NCBI GenBank assembly: GCA_034401795.1
Contig: JAVVLW010001591.1
Span: 29,001 to 93,000 of the forward strand
Length of the DNA: 64,000 bases
Origin: Chaetoderma sp. LZ-2023a
Lineage: Eukaryota > Mollusca > Caudofoveata > Chaetodermatida > Chaetodermatidae
Reading direction: 5' to 3'
Shown here: in pieces, positions 58,001 to 63,976 of the stretch
Position numbering within the stretch: position 1 is the first letter of the stretch
How the letters are laid out: each line of letters starts with the position of its first letter
Program-made: the position numbers and the translations under genes
The notes under the pieces: model-generated
Told to the model about the DNA's origin: nothing
Databases searched by the model: none
What the model saw: the letters and a program-made list of their open reading frames with translations, nothing else

Positions 58001-60983
58001 AATCTGGGGGGTAACAAACCGAAATCTGGTGTTTCCAAGTAGTCTATGTCTTTGTCATCCATGCTAAAGTTAGAGGGTACAATGGACTAAGAGCTATGAA
58101 TTATAATCGTTCCATGCTAGAGTTTGTAGGTATTTTTATACACAAATCTATAAAACTACATACAATCATACAAGATTTGCAGGAGTCCCATGGGACCTAT
58201 GTCATTGGAAATATAGGTGCCCAAACGAGCATGTCTAGCGGTCTTACATAATTTCCTACATTGTATGCCTAAATCATTGAAAAACAATCTTGCGTAATCA
58301 GAGATTAGAGACTGTATGCTGATTTTAAGTTCTTTTTGCTTTCAAACTTTTCCTCTAATCCATATCAAAGTTGGACAATCCTAGTTTCCTATGACCCTGT
58401 TCTTGGGTTAAAATGGGAGACAAATGAGACCCTTAGCTTTAGAGAAACAACCCCCGACAGCAAGACCAAATAATCAATACACTACTTCCTCTAATGGCTG
58501 GGATTATCAAATTTATGTCTTTCAACCTACCTCACCAAGAAGGTCATGTTTCTCTTTCTGTAGTGCCTGGTGAATGACATCCAACGTTGAGTGCTGTCGC
58601 TGCAATTCTAGATAGTTCTGCTCCAATGAATCACGATGTCTTAAAAAAGAAAAACAATAAAGTGAATAGACTTAGTCGTCATTACTATTCCCAGACATTA
58701 AAAAAGAAATTGAGGGTATATTGCAATCGCCTATGCCTATCCGTCCATCCATACATCCCTCCCTTCCTCCATCTGTCCATCCAACTATCTCCTCCAAAAC
58801 CAGTTGGTGGAATTCAATCAAATTTGTTATGGTGCGACTTGTGCGTTACACATATGGTTGGGGATTACAAGACAACATTTACGACAAGCTCAGCCCCCAT
58901 GGTGGTGGAGGAAGGGTGAAGTTGGGGGGGGGGGGGGGGGAAGAGAAAGTAAAAGTTGGTGGGATTCAACCAAATTTGGTATGATAGTTACACATGAATA
59001 CGATTATGGATTGCAAAGCGATACACACACCAATGTTTAGGCTCTGTTACGACGCTTAGGCTCTGCCCCAAGGTCAGTTTTGAGGGCAAATATGAAAATT
59101 GTGAGCTCTCTCAAATATAAATTCAAGCAAATAAAACTGTAATAGATTTGCATAAATTTAAACATTTTACCCTGAAATTTCAACAAGAAAATTCCAATTC
59201 TCTAATAGAAAATATAAATTTTCAGACCAAGATTATTTTTTTTAATTTTACCACTGGGATGACTGAATTGGTTATTGAGCCAAACATTCCAGTGGTAAAT
59301 TTTCAAAAATATTCTTCTCTTGGTCTGTAAATCAACATCTTTAAAGACCCCTGCAGAAGAAATTTTTGGACATCTTGAGTATTATGGGTTAACCAGCAAT
59401 ACTTTTATGGTTACAGGAATCCAGGATGTATGTACTTTCTAGCTTCTACTATGATAAAAATCCCGTATTTGGATCCAATATTGAAGGATTCCATTATGAA
59501 ATACCACATCTCAGTCGCAGACTAGGTTTTTGAAAAAATGTACAAAGCAAGGTAGGTAACTCATACATCTTTTGCTAGTCTTCTAACTTGATGATATAAT
59601 TATCTCCCTTGTTTCTCTGAAATTTTGTCGTGAAATAAAATACTGGGCATGGCCACATGAGATGTATTTGATTAAAGGTCTTAGCTCTATAGATGGAATA
59701 TGATGTAATAAACATTATCCATACACACGATAAAGACAATCTTTTGACAATTTGCTACTGCAATGACTGGTTCGGTTATTCATTCAAGTGATCAAGTTTC
59801 GAAAATAGTCTTCTCTTGTTCTGCAAATGGTCATTCGCCATGAAGATTGCCCTCCCTTTAGCCATTAGTGTTACTTTAGGCTTATATATACCATGAAATA
59901 CATCACCATTATACAGGTTGAAGTTATTTTAAGAAGATTAGCAGCTTGCTAGTCATCTGCTGTAGTCACGGTTGCAGAATCACTAAAGACTTGTCACAGG
60001 AACTATCTAGAGATTTAATCGATACTTACATAGTGTTATCAGATACCCTATTGGATATGCGTTGGCCAGACTAGGTATCGGCAGCACTCGCAGACATTTT
60101 TTTAATGCGCATTCCTTTTTCATGTTTTTGTGGAAAATGCCAAACATGGGCAAAATTATGACAAATTAACGGGGCATTTCGTGGAATATATTTAGACATG
60201 TTAGCCATGATACAGTTAATGATATACTGTAGGAAAATTAAAGAATTGCATTTAAACATTTAAATTTAAATAATTAAATGGACAATCATCTAGGATTGTA
60301 ATTTTAGTCCTCCGTCACTTCTACAAATAAGTCGCTGTCTCATTTAACCCTTTAATGGTCATACTGGCCCAAACCGGCCTCTGTTACGGTATTGTGGAAT
60401 GCCCATTTACAGGCCAGGAGAAAACAATTTTTGAAAATCTACCACTGGAATGACTGGCTTGATAACTGAGGCAGTCATTCTAGTGATAAATTTTCAACAA
60501 TTGTATCCTCTTGGCCTGAAAATGGATATTCAATTGTAAGATATTTAAATTTAGTTGACCAAATTTGACCATTAAAGGGTTAAAGATAGTTGCTATTAAC
60601 CATTTAAGCCTTAAATTTGTTCAAGAAAATGTCAATTTGCAGACCAAGAGAAGACTATTTCTGAAAATTTAGCAATGGAATGACTGGCTCGATTATCGAG
60701 CCAGTCATTCCATTGGTAAATTTCCCAAAATTGTCATCTCTTGGTCTGCAAATTGACATTTCTCAAGACCACTGTGAAAGCCGGTTTTGGCAGATATGAG
60801 TGTTAATGGGTTAATTAGTTAGAATTCAGCATGTACCATATGAACCTACGTTTTTACACTATCAAAATGTTCCACTTTATAGTCATCAGACTTGACTTGT
60901 TGTTGTACATCAGTGAAATCTGAAGCAACTTTCTGATACTTCACACGTAATTCACCATGCTGACGGCGTTCTAATGACAAGGC
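21711..60983 (-). CDS. PIBF1: PIBF1 (CEP90), twelve C-terminal exons
   Basis: Progesterone-induced blocking factor 1, also CEP90: a long coiled-coil protein of centriolar satellites and the distal centriole that, with OFD1 and MNR, is needed for ciliogenesis in vertebrates. Twelve exons, in transcript order: 60983-60850, 58639-58531, 57875-57694, 55201-55076, 53927-53829, 52569-52404, 50231-50081, 49906-49816, 43967-43865, 36035-35905, 25832-25748 and 22040 to 21879 or 21711. Phases fit through every junction and give about 510-570 residues. The whole visible part is heptad-rich. The conserved block [18 protein letters not shown] followed by [12 protein letters not shown], and [10 protein letters not shown] further on, make the assignment secure against human PIBF1 as remembered. 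The N-terminal exons lie beyond 64000. Introns hold three DIRS elements, all in sense orientation. The last junction is uncertain. Confidence 0.96.
22097..23108. mobile_element. possible ~1 kb inverted-repeat element
   Basis: The ends read GGTTGGGTTTTGGAC and, inverted, GTCCAAAACTTGCCAACC. GTCCAAAAC recurs several times near each end. The interior holds degraded P2-like cores (22335-22410 and 22725-22850) and no coding sequence. Confidence 0.4.
23109..24002. other. PIBF1 intron, no recognisable feature
   Basis: Unique AT-rich sequence with TTTGGCGGT/GGTGGT-type short motifs at 23160-23300. No gene or clear repeat family was seen. Confidence 0.5.
24003..24228. mobile_element. P1 palindromic element
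   Basis: P1 copy with strong arms and a shortened loop (GGCTCGCCAGTC at the centre), ending GGGTTAA. Confidence 0.88.
24370..24735. mobile_element. P2 inverted-repeat element
   Basis: P2 copy with the GATCGATCCCAGCACAGG and GGTGGGACATAGCTAGAAA motifs after the central hairpin. From 24735 to 25490 no gene or known family is seen. Confidence 0.78.
25500..25625. repeat. P2-like hairpin core
   Basis: Nearly perfect stem around TTGCTGCCTGAGGCAGCAA with GAATATTTTGAAATTAATTT arms; no element ends were found. Confidence 0.8.
25748..25832 (-). CDS. PIBF1: PIBF1 exon: coiled coil
   Basis: An 85-nt exon between TTTTGCAG and GTACAT. It encodes [16 protein letters not shown], matching KNQMALDLEQLLNHRE in the human protein. 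It is the first exon after (3' of) DIRS copy A in transcript order. Confidence 0.95.
26024..26201. repeat. DIRS A inverted terminal repeat, left
   Basis: Reverse complement of 32844-33020. It includes GCGCATGCGCAGACTAGCAC and GCCCCTACTGGGCAGGGAG. Confidence 0.92.
26272..26370. repeat. DIRS A internal complementary region
   Basis: The sequence reads inward from one tip (AGGGAGGTAAGTATCAAC) through GATTTCGTTTATTTCAC into the inverse of the other tip. This is the circle-junction-like structure diagnostic of DIRS elements. Confidence 0.9.
26903..27960 (-). CDS. DIRS A tyrosine recombinase
   Basis: Integrase-type tyrosine recombinase of copy A, used by DIRS elements in place of a DDE integrase. 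It shows the first arginine box ([12 protein letters not shown]), the HSVRG box, and a final tyrosine in FTDHYLRD. The open frame continues upstream of this domain, overlapping the RNase H frame, as is usual in DIRS. Confidence 0.9.
27742..30123 (-). CDS. DIRS A reverse transcriptase-RNase H
   Basis: Open frame of 793 codons. The reverse transcriptase shows [16 protein letters not shown], the [14 protein letters not shown] block and the YIDD catalytic box. The RNase H region shows [29 protein letters not shown] and LADSLSRR. It is followed by a conserved linker ([26 protein letters not shown]) typical of YR retroelements. It presumably copies element RNA. Confidence 0.93.
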   Translation of the reverse strand: MMCCVVITLAPRPRRIVPCRLEVVLARSVASHRRSVGLGRVRFGQQRGGRRFLSRRQPGSRPRTEVRAGRGGAREDLGVVIGPDRTLTAVRTTPVCMAAETVPLLHASCPPRSLGGPVGGRLAGHMQEWERLTQDRLVLRWLSVGYHPEWVTGPPSRLSLVPIWTPIPRDPEQRLCIEEEINSLIQKGAIQPAQRCPGFYSTLFLVTKRTGGWRPILNLKPLNKFIETPSFKMETVRSVLAGLERGMWTASIDLKDAYFHIPIHGSFCRFLRFAFQGRQWEFRVLPFGISTAPRVFTRVVLAITAYLRRRSIAVHTYIDDWLLKAHTRESLYANLEMVLKILTDLGWMINFPKSELTPSQKFVYLGMFFDLETGYVYPTQERVQILISLIQSVCDSRHVLARVYLRMLGLMVSLEPVIPQAALRRRPIQLFLMTQWTQSTGSLDSNVSVLAPLIHHLQWWLNTENLLPGVLLTPPHPQVTVYTDASMEGWGACLEESTISGLWNLEQSQEHINLLELRAVVLGLEHFLQKVQGKIVLIRSDNSTVVTYINRQGGTKSPSLCMMTWKLLCWCLDHQITLKAVHIPGRLNLLADSLSRRMSVLPTEWQLNQCVADRLFDHWGKPNIDLFATKKNAKMTTYVSPIPDPSAFATDALAISWGRMYAYAFPPAILIPKILQKIRQEECQVLLIAPDWPSRSWYTDLLDLLVCNPVPLPLMDDIIFQGKALHNNPSMFRLTAWMLSRNLELRRAFLSKQPCLWPKPGGGQPPEHIIIKSTDLQNGAQKDVLIQWIHLFK
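29873..32001 (-). CDS. DIRS A gag-like region
   Basis: First coding region of copy A, spread over two overlapping frames. It starts with a cysteine-rich segment ([17 protein letters not shown]), then a Lys-rich stretch and a Pro/Ser/Ala-rich body ending in an Arg/Gly/Pro-rich tail. A nucleic-acid-binding gag-like role is inferred from position and composition. Confidence 0.7.
32844..33020. repeat. DIRS A inverted terminal repeat, right
   Basis: Mirror of the left terminal repeat, including CTGCCCAGTAGGGGCACC and ATTAGGGAGGTAAGTAT. Confidence 0.92.
33036..33754. other. PIBF1 intron, no recognisable feature
   Basis: AT-rich sequence with no gene or known repeat recognised. Confidence 0.5.
33755..34372. 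mobile_element. P1 element interrupted by a P2 element
   Basis: P1 sequence breaks after CTTGGCCTGCAAATGG (33915-33930) and resumes at GAATGGACATTCAGTAAG (about 34311), ending GACCATTAAAGGGTTAA at 34372. The insert is a P2 element. Confidence 0.8.
33931..34310. mobile_element. P2 element nested in P1
   Basis: P2 copy from CCTTTCCATTTTTAGC to ACTCTGGAAATG, with a near-perfect central stem (TGCTGTTGCTGCC TATGGC). Flanks GCAAATGG and GTGAATGG may be a decayed 8-bp target duplication. Confidence 0.78.
34385..34780. mobile_element. P2 inverted-repeat element
   Basis: P2 copy following the nest. It has the GACATCATAATCAATTACG head, the central hairpin and a GGTGGGGCATAGCTAAAAG tail. Confidence 0.75.
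34781..35300. other. PIBF1 intron, no recognisable feature
   Basis: Moderately GC-rich unique sequence without convincing coding frames. Confidence 0.45.
35301..35424. mobile_element. 124-bp inverted-repeat element
   Basis: 28-base arms (AAAGTATCTGATTTGATA...GTTAGCCC) are inverted at 27 of 28 positions around a 68-base loop. No second copy is in the window. Confidence 0.75.
35492..35730. mobile_element. P1 TTAA-flanked palindromic element
   Basis: Complete P1 copy, TTAATCCTTTAACCC to AAAGGGTTAA, about 175 bases from the PIBF1 exon at 35905. Confidence 0.88.
35905..36035 (-). CDS. PIBF1: PIBF1 exon: coiled coil, between two DIRS copies
   Basis: A 131-nt exon between AAATGCAG and GTAAGT, leaving two bases of a lysine codon. 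It encodes [18 protein letters not shown]. Its length is not a multiple of three, so skipping it would shift the frame. Closely related DIRS elements lie in the introns on both sides. Confidence 0.95.
36375..36535 (-). repeat. fragment of the 11012-type or 8530-type repeat
   Basis: TAGCCCACCTAGTCAGAATGG and the later TTTTACCCAAATTTGGTTTG resemble the ends of the long interspersed repeats. DIRS copy B begins directly after it. Confidence 0.45.
37449..38500 (-). pseudogene. DIRS B tyrosine recombinase region
   Basis: Recombinase region of copy B with the same boxes as in copy A ([25 protein letters not shown]). The domain itself looks preserved within a broken element. Confidence 0.88.
38290..40640 (-). 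pseudogene. DIRS B RT-RNase H region
   Basis: Broken counterpart of the copy A polymerase. The RNase H blocks ([29 protein letters not shown]) are recognisable. Confidence 0.88.
40580..42470 (-). pseudogene. DIRS B gag-like region
   Basis: Broken counterpart of the copy A gag-like region, with the [16 protein letters not shown] motif and the Lys-rich stretch after it. Confidence 0.7.
43560..43786. mobile_element. P1 palindromic element, directly beside DIRS B
   Basis: P1 copy with a strong stem (CCACTGGAATGACTGGCTCG centre), ending GTGTTAAAGGGTTAA. Its left terminus is lost or diverged next to the DIRS end. Confidence 0.8.
43865..43967 (-). CDS. PIBF1: PIBF1 exon: conserved coiled coil
   Basis: A 103-nt exon between TTTTCGTAG and GTACAA. 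It encodes [18 protein letters not shown], nearly identical to vertebrate PIBF1 at its start. Confidence 0.96.
44050..44240. mobile_element. P1 element, degraded
   Basis: Weak P1 similarity (TTTTAATGGTCCACACC, GAATGACTGGCTAGATAA). From 44240 to 44776 nothing is recognised. Confidence 0.5.
44777..45740 (+). repeat. copy of the 11012-12895 repeat
   Basis: Opens AAGAGGCCCAAGGGGCTCAC and contains TCCAAGATGG, GTTCCCTTGAACAAACTTGG and GATGCTTCCTG motifs in the same order as the first copy. It ends without the GGCC-rich tail. Confidence 0.75.
45948..46014. repeat. perfect 30-bp inverted repeat
   Basis: Arms beginning AAATTTATGCTTGACATTTG are perfect inverted copies over 30 bases around the loop TAATTAA. 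No protein-coding context. Confidence 0.95.
46622..47095. repeat. diverged direct duplication
   Basis: The block from ACATTAAATCAATAA (46622) to about 46760 is repeated, diverged, from 46963 to 47095 (ATTAAATCAATAG, TCTAATAAGACAAC shared). The surrounding 46015-46620 is AT-rich with nothing recognised. Confidence 0.6.
47330..48180 (-). pseudogene. degraded coding remnant, family not recognised
   Basis: On the minus strand successive frames give protein-like stretches such as [18 protein letters not shown] and [18 protein letters not shown], separated by breaks. Composition and phrase-like conservation suggest a decayed protein gene inserted in the PIBF1 intron, but I cannot name the family and no introns are evident. 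It could be a retrocopy or an unknown transposon gene. Confidence 0.4.
48181..49400. other. PIBF1 intron, AT-rich, no gene seen
   Basis: Contains TCGGAGTGGA motifs at about 48494 and 48663 (+) and about 48149 (-), perhaps parts of one old element. No convincing coding sequence. Confidence 0.45.
49405..49775. mobile_element. P2 inverted-repeat element
   Basis: P2 copy from CCTTTCCAGTTTATCCATCC to AGCTAAAACTG, ending 40 bases from the PIBF1 exon at 49816. The inner stem is partly degraded. Confidence 0.8.
49816..49906 (-). CDS. PIBF1: PIBF1 exon: [10 protein letters not shown] signature
   Basis: A 91-nt exon between ATTTTTCAG and GTTAGT. It encodes [18 protein letters not shown], the most diagnostic segment of the family. 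A short 174-nt intron separates it from the preceding exon. Confidence 0.97.
50081..50231 (-). CDS. PIBF1: PIBF1 exon: coiled coil
   Basis: A 151-nt exon between ATTTCTAG and GTAAAT. It encodes [17 protein letters not shown], matching YEKLEKELDEIIMQTAE. A P3 element starts 17 bases upstream of its acceptor. Confidence 0.95.
50248..50468. mobile_element. P3 inverted-repeat element beside PIBF1 exon
   Basis: Left end TACAGTTACAGCTCAGAAGT, right end CTAAGTTGTACTCTA, central stem around AGGCAGCAATGG. Its left end is 17 bases from the exon at 50081-50231. Confidence 0.82.
50469..51490. other. PIBF1 intron, no recognisable feature
   Basis: AT-rich unique sequence; nothing supported. Confidence 0.5.
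51495..52240. mobile_element. three P1 elements in a row
   Basis: 51495-51719, 51716-51950 and a diverged copy at 51955-52240. The first two share the sequence GGGTTAACCC at their junction, as if one inserted at the TTAA end of the other. Confidence 0.82.
52404..52569 (-). CDS. PIBF1: PIBF1 exon: coiled coil
   Basis: A 166-nt exon between ATCTCTCAG and GTTTGT. It contains [12 protein letters not shown] and ends EKLQKKLE, as in the vertebrate protein. Confidence 0.95.
52735..52943. mobile_element. P1 palindromic element
   Basis: P1 copy with a near-perfect stem (centre GGCTCAGCTATCGAGCC) and a GTGTTAAAGGGTTAA end. Confidence 0.88.
53093..53467. mobile_element. P2 inverted-repeat element with clear ends
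   Basis: Left end GGAATCCAGTTTTAGC and right end GAGAAACTGGATTCC are inverted copies over about 12 bases. This copy best defines the P2 termini. Confidence 0.82.
53829..53927 (-). CDS. PIBF1: PIBF1 exon: coiled coil
   Basis: A 99-nt exon between TTTGCAG and GTAAGC. It begins with the last base of a split arginine codon and encodes [17 protein letters not shown]. Confidence 0.94.
54102..54802. mobile_element. inverted-repeat element containing a hAT-like element
   Basis: Outer arms TTCACACA...CACTCCATGACCGGTTTCA (54125-54143) and the exact inverse at 54762-54780 enclose an inner pair: TAGTGTTGGGAATTGG (54210) and CCAATTAATCG-like/AACACTA inverted at 54751. TAGTGTTGGGAA resembles hAT termini. 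A P2-like core sits in the middle (54400-54500). Confidence 0.7.
54885..54975. repeat. P2-like hairpin core
   Basis: Arms GAATATTTTGAAACTAATTT and its inverse around GGCTGCAAGGCAGC, about 100 bases from the PIBF1 exon at 55076. Confidence 0.7.
55076..55201 (-). CDS. PIBF1: PIBF1 exon: coiled coil
   Basis: A 126-nt exon between ACTTTAG and GTAAGA. It encodes [18 protein letters not shown] and ends EMYERENR, collinear with vertebrate PIBF1. Confidence 0.95.
55277..55510. mobile_element. P1 element, diverged
   Basis: P1 copy with weakened arms and an A/T-rich insertion in one arm. Confidence 0.7.
55667..55877. mobile_element. P1 element beside the 42-bp minisatellite
   Basis: Starts TTAACCCTTTCATGCC and ends GACATTAAACGGTTAA. 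The tandem array begins about 50 bases further on. Confidence 0.85.
55925..56640. repeat. 42-bp minisatellite, about 17 units
   Basis: About 17 units containing GCCTCAGGGTAACAGTAAGG, varying at few positions (ATATTG/ACATTG, GGTTATG/GGGTATG). The period is a multiple of three, so several frames on both strands stay open over 200-280 codons. It lies inside a PIBF1 intron and has no sign of real coding use. Confidence 0.97.
56658..56850. mobile_element. P4 element, degraded
   Basis: Starts TTAACCATTACCACTCTGAT with the GGTGGAAGATGCTGCTG core; the right end has decayed to ACACAGTGC...ATTAA. Confidence 0.7.
57163..57225. repeat. 20-bp tandem repeat, three units
   Basis: GATTGATGTATGAAAGGACA-type units repeated three times. 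Confidence 0.9.
57260..57692. mobile_element. P3 element, interrupted by P1, ending at a PIBF1 splice site
   Basis: P3 core (GATTGGAAGCCATTG stem) at 57290-57365, then GGGGACATG, TTAA and the inserted P1, then TTAACTTACTTATGAGCTG and the P3 terminus up to about 57692. The left terminus is not clear. The right terminus overlaps the 5' splice site of the PIBF1 exon at 57694. Confidence 0.75.
57429..57670. mobile_element. P1 element nested in P3, with TTAA duplication
   Basis: TTAACCCTTTAGTGACTAAA to CACTAAAGGATTAA. The single TTAA seen at this place in other P3 copies (ACATGTTAAGTTATT) is present on both sides of the insert here. Confidence 0.92.
57694..57875 (-). CDS. PIBF1: PIBF1 exon: coiled coil; donor lies in a P3 end
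   Basis: A 182-nt exon between TTTCAACAG and GTATAG. It contains [12 protein letters not shown] and [15 protein letters not shown]. Intron bases 1-14 after the exon (GTATAGTACAGCTC) match the terminal repeat of the P3 family at 13 of 14 positions, so the splice donor appears to sit inside a transposon terminus. Confidence 0.95.
57876..58530. other. PIBF1 intron, no gene seen
   Basis: Contains a GTGGGTCCCCAGGTGG-rich stretch at 57980-58030 similar in style to 25150-25210; possibly one old repeat. Nothing else is supported. Confidence 0.45.
58531..58639 (-). CDS. PIBF1: PIBF1 exon: coiled coil
   Basis: A 109-nt exon between TTTTTTAAG and GTAGGT. It encodes [17 protein letters not shown] and then [10 protein letters not shown], matching the ERDALEQEVIELRRKH region. 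Confidence 0.93.
58720..59090. repeat. copy of the 8530-9180 repeat with a G17 run
   Basis: CCAGTTGGTGGAATTCAAT and GGTGGGATTCAACCAAATTT mark two units. A run of 17 G lies at 58924-58940. Confidence 0.75.
59155..59393. mobile_element. P1 element
   Basis: P1 copy with both arms; the right end is TGAGTATTATGGGTTAA. A much weaker copy lies at 59740-59880. The rest of 59394-60340 shows nothing recognised. Confidence 0.78.
60344..60583. mobile_element. P1 TTAA-flanked palindromic element
   Basis: TTAACCCTTTAATGGTCATA to GACCATTAAAGGGTTAA, both arms present. Confidence 0.9.
60597..60814. mobile_element. P1 palindromic element
   Basis: Second P1 copy 14 bases after the previous one, ending GTGTTAATGGGTTAA, 35 bases before the PIBF1 exon at 60850. 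Confidence 0.87.
60850..60983 (-). CDS. PIBF1: PIBF1 exon: coiled coil, most upstream one visible
   Basis: A 134-nt exon between ATTTCCTAG and GTAGGT. It encodes [18 protein letters not shown] and leaves two bases of a threonine codon. The DIRS copy at 61467 onward lies in the intron before it; no earlier exon is found before the window ends. Confidence 0.92.
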
Positions 60984-61078
60984 CTAGGAAATAACAAAAT
61001 AACAATCAAACAATATAAACAGTTAAATCTGGAACAACTGTCAATGCTTTCTATCAGTATTATAGTAACTAAATTTCA

Positions 61079-61345
61079 GCCATATTGGATTTCAGATCAT
61101 CATTGATTACATGTATCATCCGCAAACCAATTTTCAAGATGGCCACCAGTTGCTGGTTGCCATAATGGATTGTGGATCATCATTCACTTCAATAGCTTTC
61201 TTCCTCAGATCTAGTCCAGTCGTCCTTTGAAGTTTCCAAATGATCCATTAAAGGTAGCCAGGTTATTATACGGAAACCACCCTGCCCCTCAGCCGCCATC
61301 CCGTAAACGCCATCACATAATACCCCATTAATATTTTGGGCGGGG
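61079..61345. repeat. fragment of the 20612-21545 repeat
   Basis: Carries the CCAATTTTCAAGATGGCCAC motif and closes with ATACCCCATTA...GGCGGGGTATTAT, the inverse of the other copy's opening. Confidence 0.75.
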
Positions 61346-62315
61346 TATTATAAAGTAAGTAACATGTACTATTAAGGCAAACAGCAATGGGCAACTCAGC
61401 AAAAACTGAATATTTGAAAAATTACAACTCATGCCAACAAACTACACAGTCATCATAGATCTGGATTGAAGGAAATTTCAATTTCCCTTTCTCCGAGATC
61501 TAACAATACTCACCATTCTATTACTTCTGATACAGCTAGCCCTGATAGCTGGGCCCTAGGACTACAGACTTAGTAAGCTTTACCGACTCCTGGAACCGGG
61601 TACTCGGCTCCCAACTGCCGAGTACCCGTTTGCCATGAAGCTCATATTGTTTGCATAGCCACCAAACAAGAGCTACCCATGGCTTGCCTCCGTGGGGCTG
61701 GGAGGCTGGGTCCGTAATAGAATGGTGAGTATTGTTAGATCTCAGAGAAAGGGAAATTGAAATTTCCTTCATTCTCCTTCGATCAATACTCACCATTCTA
61801 TTACTTCTGATATACACCAGATTTAGTCAGTAACCTGTTGGGAATGGGCAAGCCATCAATTGCTACTTTTGCCCCCTGGAGAAAGAGCTAGACTTAAACT
61901 TGATTAATGGACACCTAAAAGGACCATCAAGTTAACGGAACCGAATCACATTCGCATCATTTGCCCCCCCCCCCCCCCATCCTTTTTCTCCTAAGAAAAG
62001 GGAGAGAACTCACGAGCATGCATCTCGCCTGAAAACACAAATATGCCAAGAGGGTTAACTGCTCTTTGCATATATTAGCCTGGGAATGAGCATGAATATA
62101 TAAGATGAATGATCATGATATATAGACATAACACAACAAAACTCAATCTTGAATTACTTCATGATATTTGGATTTCAGATGTGGAGCCTCCAACCATTCA
62201 CTTGTCCGGCCATCAGTGACACAATCTGGTTGATATCCTCTCGCTTGACCATGTCTGCTTCTTAATTCTTTCTTACAAATGCCAAAAAAGGAAGAAGGGC
62301 AGTGTGGTCATATAG

Positions 62316-63290
62316 CTATTGTCTGAAAACAGCTAAAGCGAGTGGATTGGCGAAGTCTGACACATCCCTCATATAGTAATCCATGAAAGAGGACTCACGG
62401 TGCCATTGTGCAACGGCCATGACGTCCTTTAACGGAACACCATTGTAAAGTGCGATAGAGGCGGCTATTCCTCTAACATCGTGTGCCCTTGCGCATTGCA
62501 CCTGGTGCCCAGTCGCAATCTCATGGGTAGTCTGAATGCATTCGACTACCCAACGAGAGATAGAATCCATGGAAGCGGCGCCATATGGCTTCTTATGGCA
62601 GATCCACAGATGTCTATCATTCGACCGCAACGAGTCTGTCCGATTTGTACATAGTCAAAGCACGGACTGGGCACCAGACACTGGCATCTCGATCAAACCT
62701 ACTTAGTTTCGGTATAATGATCGGTTTGCCGGGATATCTCAAAGATTGATTCTTTGACATAAACTCTGCTCTTGGCAGTAGACGCAGACCCTCGCTGGAG
62801 ACAATAAATCGGTCCCTCTCTGCTGAAAGTGCATAGATCTCACTGCGCCTTCTAGCTGAGGAAGCTGCCAATAGAAAGACCGCCTTTAGAGTCAAATGCT
62901 TTAGACTAGCCGAACGCAACGGTTCGAAAGGGTGCTTGGCCAGTATATTAAGCACTAAAGATAGACTCCAGGCTGGAATGACCACCAGTTGTCTCCGTCG
63001 GAGATTGCTCATTCCCTTCACCATCACACTCAACTGGGCCACCTCTGGACTATCCCTGTTGGCTAGACAAGGGATAACTGATGCCAAAGCTGACTTGTAT
63101 CCAGCAATTGTGACAGGAGCTGAATAGTGGAATGAAAGGTATCAACACCCTTTTCTTCACACCAGTCTGCAAATCTGTTAACCTTGTTGTTATATGACTT
63201 GAAGGTTGACCTCCTTCTCGCAGCTGCGATGAAATCTGCAGCTTGTCGAGAAAAGCCCCCCGATGTGGAACATTGTTTGATAACATCCAC
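62316..63290 (-). pseudogene. DIRS C tyrosine recombinase region
   Basis: Shows [27 protein letters not shown] and a final tyrosine region FMDYYMRD, the conserved boxes of the DIRS recombinase. It is spread over more than one frame. Confidence 0.85.
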
Positions 63291-63976
63291 GCAGTCAATT
63301 TGAACATTTCAGGACGCTCGTGTAGGAAGCATCCCTTGGCCTGGGAGATTACGTTCGGAATCTCGGGTAACTGCACTGGATTTTCCACCAGCAGATCTCG
63401 AAGATCTGTGAACCACGCCCTGCTGGGCCAAAATGGCGCTATTAGCAGGACCAGGCACGGTTCCTCCCTGATCTTCACCAATATCTTCGGTAGAAGAATC
63501 GTGGGTGGGTACGCGTAAGCGTGCATCCCTCTCCAGCTTAACGCCAGAGCGTCTGTATCGACGGCATTAGGATCTGGAATCGGCGCGACATAAGTCATGA
63601 TTTGAGCATTTTCCCGTGTGGCGAACAAGTCCACATTGGGTTTGCCCCAATGCTCGAAGATCCTGTGAAGAACTGGAGGGTTGAGAGACCATTCTGTTGG
63701 CAGAATTCTCTGTCTGCGAGACAAAGCATCCGCCAGAATGTTCAATCGCCCAAGAATATGAGCTGCTTTCAAAACAACCGAGTAATTCCTGCACCATTGA
63801 ATCAAGTGCCATACTTTGATACATAGTGTGGGTGACTTGGTCCCGCCTTGGCGATTTATGTATGATACTACTGTCGAGTTGTCCGACCGTATCAATATCG
63901 CATTGCCCCTGACATTTGGAAGAAACTTTTCCAATGCCAGTTCCACTGCCATCATTTCCAACAGATTGACATACAC
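63050..63976 (-). CDS. DIRS C RNase H and linker, partial
   Basis: Open frame showing [33 protein letters not shown] and LADALSRR of the RNase H, then the linker NVDLFATREN and LIAPFWPSRAWFTDLR. The reverse transcriptase would lie beyond 64000. Confidence 0.85.
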   Translation of the reverse strand: MYVNLLEMMAVELALEKFLPNVRGNAILIRSDNSTVVSYINRQGGTKSPTLCIKVWHLIQWCRNYSVVLKAAHILGRLNILADALSRRQRILPTEWSLNPPVLHRIFEHWGKPNVDLFATRENAQIMTYVAPIPDPNAVDTDALALSWRGMHAYAYPPTILLPKILVKIREEPCLVLLIAPFWPSRAWFTDLRDLLVENPVQLPEIPNVISQAKGCFLHERPEMFKLTAWMLSNNVPHRGAFLDKLQISSQLREGGQPSSHITTRLTDLQTGVKKRVLIPFIPLFSSCHNCWIQVSFGISYPLSSQQG

